DNA from: Borreliella bissettiae DN127
Lineage (GTDB): Bacteria > Spirochaetota > Spirochaetia > Borreliales > Borreliaceae
Length of the DNA stretch: 64,000 bases
Assembly: GCF_000222305.1 (NCBI RefSeq)
Contig: NC_015906.1
Location: forward strand, 1-64,000
Reading direction: 5' to 3'
Shown here: positions 55,126 to 63,454 of the stretch, one piece after another
How the letters are laid out: the number at the start of each line of letters is the position of its first letter
How positions within the stretch are numbered: position 1 is the stretch's first letter
Made by a program: the position numbers and the translations under genes
The notes under the pieces: model-generated
What the model was told of the DNA's origin: nothing
What the model saw: only the letters and a program-made list of their open reading frames with translations
Databases searched by the model: none

Positions 55126-56223
55126 ATGAAAGGTTTTTCAAATACCACAAAAAGTACAACTTGCCACAACAAACACCAACACAAATTAATATCTCTTACT
55201 TCAACACTAGATTTCCTAAACAAAAAAGAGAAGAAATACACGCAACAAAACATACTCTATTACTTTAATGAAAATCTTAAAAGAAATGGTCTAGCTCCCA
55301 CTACTTTAAGAACAATGCAAAATTATCTTTATAAATTAGAAAAAGTACTAAAAGTTACAACTAACTACTACCAACACATGGGTGTAAATTGTGGAACTGA
55401 AATTTACTATAAGCTAAAGTATCCTAAAAAAGAATGTTACCAGAAAATCAACAAGTACTTTAAAGAACGAAAAAACTCTAGATTTAAATCTAGAGTTAAT
55501 AACCATTTTAAAGACAATATTTCTATAAATGGTAGTGTAAATTCAGTGGAGTGTATAAATAATAAAAATAATAAAAAAGAAGAAAGAAAAAATAATCAAA
55601 AAGAGAAATATCAACCAAGAAATTATTTCAATAATTGTAACTTTAAAACGGAAGAAGCTCTTTCTATTTTGAATTTAAATGCTGATAAAAATACGAAAAT
55701 TGAAGCAATGAATATCTTAAAACAAAATGAAATTGCTCTAATAAAACGTTTTAGTCTAAAAAAGTCTTGTATGAAAGAAAAGCAAAACACATTGAAGAAC
55801 ATTTTAAATAACACTCAGAAAGAATTCGAACAAAATGGATATAATTCGGAACAATTAAAAATAAGTTTGCAAAAAGTATACGAAAGTTACAAATTTAAGC
55901 CCCATTTTATTATTGAAAATCACAAATATAGCGATTTAAATAACATAAAACGCAAATTGGAAAAGTCGATTGAAAGAAAAAAAGAAAATTCTCAACAAAA
56001 TTATCAAAATTTAAAGGCAAACATTTTCAATATCCTTATTGAACGACTAAAAAAAGAAACAAATATTGAAATTCTAAAGCCTATTATCAAAGAATATTTG
56101 AATAAACAAAAGAAAATAGAATACAATAAAGTATTTGGTACATATTATCTTGAATTATTAGAAATAATAAGAAAACAAAAAAAATCTTTAACTGTAGAAG
56201 AATTTAACATAAAGGCTGTATGA
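55126..56223 (+). CDS. PF57/62 plasmid replication protein, unit D allele
   Basis: 365 residues, close to unit A overall but with a different N-terminus (MKGFSNTTKSTTCHNKHQHK). It contains the 24-base palindrome. First gene of the only other fully open partition cluster. Confidence 0.9.
   Translation: MKGFSNTTKSTTCHNKHQHKLISLTSTLDFLNKKEKKYTQQNILYYFNENLKRNGLAPTTLRTMQNYLYKLEKVLKVTTNYYQHMGVNCGTEIYYKLKYPKKECYQKINKYFKERKNSRFKSRVNNHFKDNISINGSVNSVECINNKNNKKEERKNNQKEKYQPRNYFNNCNFKTEEALSILNLNADKNTKIEAMNILKQNEIALIKRFSLKKSCMKEKQNTLKNILNNTQKEFEQNGYNSEQLKISLQKVYESYKFKPHFIIENHKYSDLNNIKRKLEKSIERKKENSQQNYQNLKANIFNILIERLKKETNIEILKPIIKEYLNKQKKIEYNKVFGTYYLELLEIIRKQKKSLTVEEFNIKAV
55474..55497. repeat. Perfect 24-base palindrome inside PF57/62, unit D
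   Basis: Same sequence as 7841-7864. Confidence 0.8.
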
Positions 56224-56232
56224 GGATTTAAC

Positions 56233-56796
56233 ATGGAAAATGCACCTGAACCTATTGAAACTGTAAAAAAAGGCAAATGTAAAGTTGAATGCCAAAATAA
56301 AGAACGCTTTATTTTAATTGAAAAAGAAAATGGGAAAGTAATGTACCATACAAAAACAATGATGGACATTTACAAATTTGGAGTTTATGAGAAGAAACAC
56401 GAATTTAAATTATCATTGAGGGCGTTATTTAATGGGGAAAGAATTGTTGAAGAAACTCACTTGTACCCAATTAAAGAAGGAGATAAATTCATTGGCATTT
56501 TTTATGGCTACAGAAAACCAATTAAAAAACCTTTAATAAAGTATCAAATAAACGGAACTAGAAAAGCATATGCATTAGCAAGGGCATATTATATGGAATT
56601 TAGATTTAAAGCCGGAAGTGTTTTTTGCTATTTCAAGGGATTATATCGTTTATTAGATAAAAAAACCAATAATCACTACAACAAAGTTTTATTTAGCATG
56701 TTTATGGATTTAGAACAACAAGTATATAAATTTTATGGGAAAAAATACCCGGAACGAGGATCGCTAATCAAATGGATAATAAAAAACCTAAAATAA
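56233..56796 (+). CDS. PF50 plasmid maintenance protein (DUF226), unit D
   Basis: 187 residues, few changes from unit A (one residue shorter, KKTNNHYNK). It overlaps parA by 25 bases, which fixes the first residues of ParA. Confidence 0.85.
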   Translation: MENAPEPIETVKKGKCKVECQNKERFILIEKENGKVMYHTKTMMDIYKFGVYEKKHEFKLSLRALFNGERIVEETHLYPIKEGDKFIGIFYGYRKPIKKPLIKYQINGTRKAYALARAYYMEFRFKAGSVFCYFKGLYRLLDKKTNNHYNKVLFSMFMDLEQQVYKFYGKKYPERGSLIKWIIKNLK

Positions 56797-57554
56797 TAAC
56801 AATAGCGTCAATTAAGGGAGGCGTTGGTAAAAGCACAAGTGCAATAATATTTGCAAATTTGCTGGCCCAAAAATATAAAGTATTATTAATAGATATAGAT
56901 ACACAAGCCTCTACTACTAGCTATTTTTATAAAGAAATTGCAAGTCAAAAGATTAATATTGTAAGCAAAAATATATACAGAGTATTGAAAGAAAAATTAG
57001 ATATAAATAATGCAATTATAAATATTAAAAACAATTTAGACTTAATACCAAGTTATTTAAGTTTACATAAATTTTCAAGCGAGTTTATTCCCCTTAAAGA
57101 ATTGAGATTAAAGGACAACTTAATTTTTTTAAAACAGGATTATGATTACATAATAATAGATACTAATCCAAGTCTAGATTTTACTTTATCCAATGCTTTA
57201 ATGACTAGTAATTGTATAATAGTTCCAATGACAGCAGAAAAATGGGCAGTAGAAAGTTTAGAGCTATTAGAATTTTATATAAAGAAGTTAAGAATAAAAA
57301 TCCCAATTTTTATTCTTATAACAAGATTTAAAAAAAATAATACGCATAAAGAGCTATTAAAACATGTTAGGGCCAAAAAAGGATTTTTAGGAATCGTACA
57401 TGAAAGAGAAGATTTAAATAGAAAAATTACTGGGAATGATGAATTTGATATGACTAAAGATTATATCGAAGAATACAAAGAAGCAGCATCAAAATTTTTT
57501 AATATGTATGAAAAATATATTATAAAGAGTTGTTCAGAAACTGAACAACTCTAA
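56772..57554 (+). CDS. parA: PF32 ParA-type partition ATPase, unit D allele
   Basis: 260 residues. Walker A KGGVGKST (15-22), Walker A' LLIDIDTQAS (Thr where the others have Pro), Walker B YIIIDTNPS. Unit B carries the 3' part of the same allele, so B and D would have been incompatible had they been separate plasmids. It ends CSETEQL. Confidence 0.94.
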   Translation: MDNKKPKIITIASIKGGVGKSTSAIIFANLLAQKYKVLLIDIDTQASTTSYFYKEIASQKINIVSKNIYRVLKEKLDINNAIINIKNNLDLIPSYLSLHKFSSEFIPLKELRLKDNLIFLKQDYDYIIIDTNPSLDFTLSNALMTSNCIIVPMTAEKWAVESLELLEFYIKKLRIKIPIFILITRFKKNNTHKELLKHVRAKKGFLGIVHEREDLNRKITGNDEFDMTKDYIEEYKEAASKFFNMYEKYIIKSCSETEQL

Positions 57555-57571
57555 AGTAGAGGAGATTTTTT

Positions 57572-58132
57572 ATGAAAATAGAATTAAATAAAAGAGTTTT
57601 GTCAGAAGAAATAGATCCTGATGTTGAAAAAAAAATTGTTACCAATGAAGATGCAATTATTCATTACAATGCCTTAAAGGATAGATTGAGAGCAAATTTT
57701 AGGAAAGAAATATTTCATAAAGTGGACAATATTAGAATTTTAAAAGAAATAAAAGATAACGAATATTATAAACTCGATGGATATAAAAGTTTTGATGCTT
57801 TTATTAAGAATTACAATATAGCAAAGACACAGGCCTATGCTTATTTAAAATTAGCAGCTGCTTTACAAGAGGGGATTCTTAAAGAAGATTATTTAATAGA
57901 AAATGGTATTCAAAATTCTCTTGAGCTAATACAAAATAAAGAAAGTTTAACATTCAAAAAATCTAAACAAAATCCAATAAAACCACTAAGATTTCAACTT
58001 AAAACTCAAGAAAGTTACGATTTCTACAAAAACAATGCTAAATTTACAAGTTTTATGATGCAGGATATTTTTGAAAATCAAAAAGACTGGATTAATAAGC
58101 TGTTAAAAAAGTATAAACAATTGAAAGGATAA
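57572..58132 (+). CDS. PF49 plasmid partition protein, unit D allele
   Basis: 186 residues. Allele-specific front with a helix-turn-helix-like part (NYNIAKTQAYAYLKLAAALQ), shared 60-residue tail. 17 bases after parA with AGAGGAG as ribosome site. Confidence 0.86.
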   Translation: MKIELNKRVLSEEIDPDVEKKIVTNEDAIIHYNALKDRLRANFRKEIFHKVDNIRILKEIKDNEYYKLDGYKSFDAFIKNYNIAKTQAYAYLKLAAALQEGILKEDYLIENGIQNSLELIQNKESLTFKKSKQNPIKPLRFQLKTQESYDFYKNNAKFTSFMMQDIFENQKDWINKLLKKYKQLKG

Positions 58133-58148
58133 TAAGGGGGGGGATTTT

Positions 58149-58796
58149 ATGCTCAATTTAGCATACAGAACATACAATATAGAAAGTATAAAAAATGAGT
58201 TTTTAAATATAGGGTTTAGCGAAGAGGCAATAGATTTTGTTTTTCTTCATAATGATAATTACAACTTTGAATTTTTAAAAGAAAAAATAATCGATGTAGA
58301 AAAAAATTTGAGAAAAGATATATCTAATTTAGATACTAAAATAGATAGTGTTAAAAATGAACTTAATACCAAGATAGATTTTTCCGAAAAAAATTTGAAT
58401 ATAAAAATAGATAGTTTAGATACCAAAATAGATAATGTAGAAAAAAGTTTAACTGCCAAAATAGATAGTTTAGATATTAAAATAGATAATGTAGAAAAAG
58501 CTTTGCAAAAAGATATCTCTAGTTTAGATATTAAAATAGACAATGTAAAAAACGAACTTAATACCAAAATAGATAGCTTGAAAAACGAACTTAATGCTAA
58601 AGTAGATAGCGTAAATACTAAGATAGATGGTGTAGAAAAAACTTTACAAAAGGATATATCTAGTCTAGATAATAAAATAGATGTTTTAAAAAACGAACTT
58701 AATGCAAGTAATAGAACAATACAAGTAATTTTAATAATGGGAATAACGCTCGCTCCAATTATCTATTCTATATTCAATAAGTATTCTTTAAATTAA
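58149..58796 (+). CDS. bdr: Bdr repeat-motif protein (partition-linked), unit D
   Basis: 215 residues: MLNLAYRTYNIESIKNEF, about nine KID-type repeats and a C-terminal membrane segment (IQVILIMGITLAPIIYSIF). The unit B copy is the same protein lacking an internal repeat block of about 54 residues. Confidence 0.88.
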   Translation: MLNLAYRTYNIESIKNEFLNIGFSEEAIDFVFLHNDNYNFEFLKEKIIDVEKNLRKDISNLDTKIDSVKNELNTKIDFSEKNLNIKIDSLDTKIDNVEKSLTAKIDSLDIKIDNVEKALQKDISSLDIKIDNVKNELNTKIDSLKNELNAKVDSVNTKIDGVEKTLQKDISSLDNKIDVLKNELNASNRTIQVILIMGITLAPIIYSIFNKYSLN

Positions 58797-58846
58797 GAAT
58801 GATTAAAATTTTATAAAGTAATAAGTTAGTATATAGCTTTAAAGTA

Positions 58847-59033
58847 GAACTTATTTAAATTTTTTAACAAGAGAATTTAAATAAGTTCTTTTATTTTAAC
58901 AAATACAAATTGATTTTAATTCTAAATTGGACTATATTCAATTGTTGAAAAGCTTTTAAAAAATAATTTTTAATAAGTAAATTCGGTTAAGCCCTAACTT
59001 TATTAAGTTCTTTAACAAGAGAATTTAATAAAG
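58847..59033. repeat. Composite hairpins between bdr and nuclease, unit D
   Basis: Hairpin 1: perfect 15-base arms GAACTTATTTAAATT (58847-58861) and complement (58874-58888), loop TTTTAACAAGAG. Hairpin 2: CTTTATTAAGTTC (58998-59010) and GAATTTAATAAAG (59021-59033), loop TTTAACAAGA. The loops are nearly the same while the stems are unrelated. Confidence 0.7.
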
Positions 59034-59088
59034 CTTATATTTATTATAATAATTTTTATAAAAAAGTTGGCAAAAATGGTTTTTGCTA

Positions 59089-59146
59089 TACAATTATTTA
59101 TTGTAAACAGGAGGAAAAAGATGGAAAATCTTTCAAACAATAATAA
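59089..59146 (+). repeat. Inverted-repeat arm, nuclease side, unit D
   Basis: 58 bases identical to 54727-54784 in inverted orientation. Confidence 0.87.
59101..59111 (+). promoter_or_regulatory. Unit D motif TTGTAAACAGG, nuclease leader copy
   Basis: Fourth exact copy in unit D, merging with the ribosome site GGAGG. Confidence 0.57.
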
Positions 59147-60420
59147 TCAAGAAATACAAAATAATATTCAAGGAGATCTCAAAATGATAAGTGTTAATCA
59201 ACAAAGTTTTACTGGATGTGAAATATTTGAGGAAAAATTTTCTCCCATTAAAGAAAAAAGTAAATTAAGCAAGATAGGTAAGAAATTACCCGGAATAAGT
59301 AGTCAAGAGTGTTTTAGATTTAATCGAAATATTGATTTTAGTGTACAAAGAAACAAGCTAGATAAATGCGGAGCTAGTGAAGTAGGTAGTATTCTAATTG
59401 GTGGCGCAGGACTAAAAGATTTAATGATGAATAGAGTGCTTAAATATTTTGGAATAAGCATGCCTTATGAAGAGAATTTGTATGTGCTCAAGGGCAAGGA
59501 TTTAGAGAGTTTGTTAAAGCATACGGTGAAAATATTGATGTTTTATATAAAAACAAATATGCCAATGGAGTTGATAAGTATAACTATTTTAAAAAATGGG
59601 AAGTGCAGAAACTTTAGTGGGCTCAACAATTGATTGCTGGTTTATCAATAATGCTGGTGATTTCGAGCTTTTAGAAATTAAAAATAGCGACTCTAATTAT
59701 ATGAGTAGTGCTATTGCTGAGTACAATAAAAATAGAAATTTTTTAAGTAGTAAGTATTTTTTTAAATACTATGTGCAGGCGCAAGTGTAGCTAGCATGTA
59801 CTGGGCTTGAGCATTGTAATTTGTTCTTTTTAATCGATGCTGCACCAGTTAGCTGTAAGATTAAGAGAAATGAGGACTTAATATCAAAAGTGTTTGAATT
59901 TGTTAATAAATGTGAATTAGAAATTATAAATTTAAAAAAAGATATTTATAGTAAATATAGAGGAATACTTAATGGCACACAATTTTAATGAGGAAACGTT
60001 TATAAAGCTTGTGAAAGATTTAGTAGAAAGGAGCGATTTTTATAGTTCTGGAGTTGAGTTTGATTAGGCAAGAGAATTTGTAGAATATGTTGATTGTGCA
60101 GACCTTGAAATTAGGGATAATCAATTTGCTGAAAATCTTGCGTGTGATCTAATGGAGATTGATAGTATACAGAAAGAATTAAATAGAATTCAAAACGAAA
60201 ATAAAAAAAAGAGAAAAGCCTATTAAAGATAGGCTGAAAATGCTAATTTACAATATTGAGAATACATATCCACTAATTAAGCAGCTAAATTATAAATGTT
60301 TACTCTTGATCCTAAGAAAAGGGCAATATCAGATAGATAGGGGGATTATTGCCAACAAGTGGAACAGTATTTTTCCCAAGCAATATAGCATTTGCAAATA
60401 ATGTCAGTGTCCCCATGTGA
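59121..60420 (+). pseudogene. YqaJ-like nuclease (DUF244), broken, unit D
   Basis: Open for about 130 codons from ATG 59121, then frameshifts near 59513 and 59598, and nonsense codons at QAQ (59788-59790, TAG), at 60066 (TAG) and others. The ending NVSVPM is at 60403-60420. Clearly inactive. Confidence 0.87.
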
Positions 60421-60471
60421 ATGGGCGCACTAAAAAATTAAAGAAATAATTTAATATAGGAGAGGTAAACA

Positions 60472-60848
60472 ATGCTTATTAATAAAATAAAACAAGACAA
60501 TAGAACTTTAAGACCAGAGATATAAAAATGGGGGTGTTACTTTTTGTGTCTACATATACAGCGTATTATAGATTTATAGGGCTTGGCTACATTAAGAGTA
60601 ATTGTTTTATTATAAATCCATGTATGATTCTTAATTACTACGGAATTAGAAATAGTGTGAGATATAAGGCTTTAAATTATTTGGGTGCAGCTAATGAATT
60701 TAAAATAAGTGAAGTTAAAATCGATAAGGTTAATGGGTATCACTTTATAGCAACAAAAAATAAAGAAATATTATATGATTCACTTGACTTAAAGCCACGT
60801 GGGAAAATATTTAAAGTAACTTCAAAGCGTATATTTAAACTAAAATAG
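60472..60848 (+). pseudogene. DUF261 protein, broken, unit D
   Basis: Codon 18, the proposed oxyanion Gln, is TAA; about 51 bases (HYYTSLFKKREFNAYDI region) are deleted right after. The remaining part with His and Asp reads to KRIFKLK. Confidence 0.8.
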
Positions 60849-60852
60849 TTTA

Positions 60853-61612
60853 TTACAGTTTTAAATTATTTTTCATGCATTTATAAGCGTGAATTTTGTT
60901 AGCAGCAGAGAGTCCATATATATCATCAATTTCGGAAGTTGAATGATATTTCATAAGTTCTTTAATTTGGAAAGAGTTATAGCCATTAGATTTTAAATAT
61001 GAAATAAACAAATTTCTAAATAAATGGAGCGATTTATTAGCGCGACATTCGGATTTTTAAATTTTTTAGAAATATTGATAATGCTAATTTGGTTATCTTT
61101 AAATTTATGTTTGGTTTTTTGGAAAAGATAAGTGCACCGTGAGTCAAGATTTTTTTCTTTAAAATAATTTTCGTGCACTTTCTGAATAGCATTAAATTCT
61201 TTTTCGGTTATAACAAATTCTCTACTACAAGTAGTAAATTTTTTTTGCCACATTTACTTTTATGTTGTATAAAGTTTTTCCAGTTTTGCTTAAAAAAGTT
61301 GAAATATTGCATTTTTACTTTTTGAAGTTCGGTGCCCCTGCACCCACTTATTGTCAGTAGATGTAGTAACCAACCAGAAATTGGGTCAATTTGTTTTAAT
61401 GTTTTAACGCATTTTTCAGTTATTTTGATAGCTTTTGGGGTTAAATAAAACTTAAGAGTTGGTTTTGAAGCTTCTTTTTTGGTTTTAGAAGAAATTTTTA
61501 GAGAATTTTTAAGAATTTTGTTTTCATTTACTACTTTATTATAAACTTTAAATAGTTTAAGTATAGAATCAATATTGTAATTATTTAAATTAAAATAATT
61601 ATTAATGTCCAT
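60853..61612 (-). pseudogene. Tyrosine recombinase, broken, unit D
   Basis: Start ATG 61612 is intact (AAAGGAGC). Frameshifts lie near 61300 and 61250, where the central region differs. HLFRNL-type sequence and IDDIYGL at the end remain. The first catalytic Arg is present (SGCRGTE). Confidence 0.82.
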
Positions 61613-62032
61613 AAGACAAGCTCCTTTTAGATGTTACTTTTAAATTAAGTAAAAGTAATAAAAATAGTAATTTATTTTTTATCAAAAACAATAAATTTTA
61701 GTCAAATTTAGAGCGTTCTCATTGTATGTGAAATTTGGGTTGTAAGGTGGCTGTGATAAACAGAAGAGGCAGTTTTTAGGGGTATCGGATAAGAAAGACA
61801 TGATACTTTAAGTGATATATAGCAAAGACTTTGAAATTTAATTTGTATGTGTTTTGTAGTCTCTTGTAATGAGTGGGTCATTTGCAATGGAGAGATTTTG
61901 GGGAGTTGGTTAAAATTACATTTGCGTTTTGTTAATATGTAACAGCTGAATGTAACAAAATTATATATTTAAATCTTTGAAAAATTGTATTTATTAGGCG
62001 TTGCGTTATGATTTAGACTTATGGAGAGACTT
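61613..62032 (+). promoter_or_regulatory. erp control region, unit D
   Basis: The TGTAACAGCTGAATGTAACA pair (about 61941-61960) gives two GTAAC sites. The rest of the gene-free stretch matches unit A: upstream homology box, integrase leader. -10 like GTTATGAT is weaker than in unit A. Confidence 0.68.
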
Positions 62033-62680
62033 ATGAATAAGATAATGAAAATATTTATTATTTGTGTAGTTCTTGTTTTGATAATTTCTTGCAAAAATTA
62101 TGCAAGTGATAAAGATGAAAAAAGCTTAGAACAAAAACAAGAACAAGATTTAAAAGGAAAAGTTAAGGGATTTTTAGAGGCAAAAAAAGAAGAGTTGGCT
62201 GACGGTTTGAAAAAGCTTGGATCAGAAGCTTTTTCAAAAGTTGAAGAATTAATGCAAGCCGATGGACCACAAGTACAAGCTGAAGAGCAAGTGGCTCAAG
62301 GTGTTTTTAAAGATCCAGAATTAAAAGAGAAAGGTCTTGAAGAAAAAATAGAAGAATTAAAGGAATTTAAAAATGGCTCAAACAAGACAAAAGAGGATAG
62401 AAAAAAAGAATTAGAAGATGCTAGGAAGAAATTTCAAGAATTTAAAGAACAAGTTGAATCTGCAACTGGAGAAAGTACTGAGAAAGTTAAAAAACAAGGA
62501 AAGATTGGACAAAAAGCTTTAAAGTATGCTAAAGAATTGGGTGTAAATGGAAGTTATTCTGTTAATGATGGTACTAATACTAATGATTTTGTAAAAAAGG
62601 TTATAGATGATGCTCTTAAAAATATTGAGGAAGAACTTGAAAAGCTAGCAGAGCCTCAAAATATAGAAGATAAAAAATAA
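62033..62680 (+). CDS. ospF: OspF-type Erp surface lipoprotein, unit D
   Basis: 215 residues from ATG 62033 (four codons inside a longer frame that lacks a ribosome site). Signal MNKIMKIFIICVVLVLIISC, lipobox IISC. The N-terminal mature region KNYASDKDEKSLEQKQEQDL is longer than in unit A; the central and C-terminal parts (GQKALKYAKELGVNGSYSVN) are of the OspF type. Confidence 0.87.
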   Translation: MNKIMKIFIICVVLVLIISCKNYASDKDEKSLEQKQEQDLKGKVKGFLEAKKEELADGLKKLGSEAFSKVEELMQADGPQVQAEEQVAQGVFKDPELKEKGLEEKIEELKEFKNGSNKTKEDRKKELEDARKKFQEFKEQVESATGESTEKVKKQGKIGQKALKYAKELGVNGSYSVNDGTNTNDFVKKVIDDALKNIEEELEKLAEPQNIEDKK

Positions 62681-62710
62681 TAAAAAATGGGGTTTAATAG
62701 TAAAAATTAT

Positions 62711-62743
62711 AAACAATAAGACTGGTTGTTAGTCTTATTGTTT
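62711..62743 (+). terminator. Terminator after ospF, unit D
   Basis: AAACAATAAGACT (62711-62723), loop GGTTGTT, exact complement (62731-62743). Confidence 0.78.
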
Positions 62744-62791
62744 ATTCGTATTTACATTGCTGAAATTTAGACAATAAAGCTAGGAGGGAAT

Positions 62792-63301
62792 ATGAAAAAA
62801 ATTAGTCTGTTAATATTTTTGTTTTTATTTGTAGTAAGTTTAAGTGCAAATATAGAAGAAAATTATACAGAAACCAAAAGAGCTTTTTCTGAAGAAGATT
62901 TTAATTTAATAAATAAAAGACTAGATAATTATGATTTTAGAAATGAGTATGAAAAAAGTCATGTTTTTTCCGATGCTCCTAGAATTAGAGGAGATTTAAG
63001 AAAAATTGGAATTAAAGAAAAAAGTGTTTTTTTGGATGCTCTTGAGATTATTGAATATCTTATAAAAATTAGGATAAGTGCCGATATTATTTACTTGTCT
63101 GAGGATATGATTAGACTTATAGGGGGTTATCCAGAGTCGATTTTTAATTATTTGATACAATTAAATTCGGATAAAGTTGATTATGCTGAGAAATATGGAG
63201 ATAACGCCAGAAATAATTTTAAAAAAGATTATTCTGAAGATAAAGCAAATGCAGTTAAACAAATTTTAAAACAAATTTTGGCTGATTTGCCCAAAGATTA
63301 G
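62792..63301 (+). CDS. bapA: BapA/EppA family exported protein, unit D
   Basis: 169 residues, about 92 percent like unit A by eye. Signal MKKISLLIFLFLFVVSLSAN. Changes cluster around residues 75-100 (SVFLDALEIIEYLIKIRISADIIYL). Confidence 0.82.
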   Translation: MKKISLLIFLFLFVVSLSANIEENYTETKRAFSEEDFNLINKRLDNYDFRNEYEKSHVFSDAPRIRGDLRKIGIKEKSVFLDALEIIEYLIKIRISADIIYLSEDMIRLIGGYPESIFNYLIQLNSDKVDYAEKYGDNARNNFKKDYSEDKANAVKQILKQILADLPKD

Positions 63302-63398
63302 ATTTTTTTAAAAAAAAGAATCTTATAAGATGTTTTTTAAGAAAAGCTAAAAAAGATTTTGAAATAAAATAAATGCTTTTTATAAGCATAAATTATGA

Positions 63399-63427
63399 AT
63401 AACAAGATTAGCTACTAGTCTTGTTAT
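63399..63427 (+). terminator. Terminator after bapA, unit D
   Basis: ATAACAAGATTAG, loop CTA, CTAGTCTTGTTAT; one G-T pair. Confidence 0.75.
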
Positions 63428-63454
63428 CTTATTAATGCTGGAGAATAATGATAA

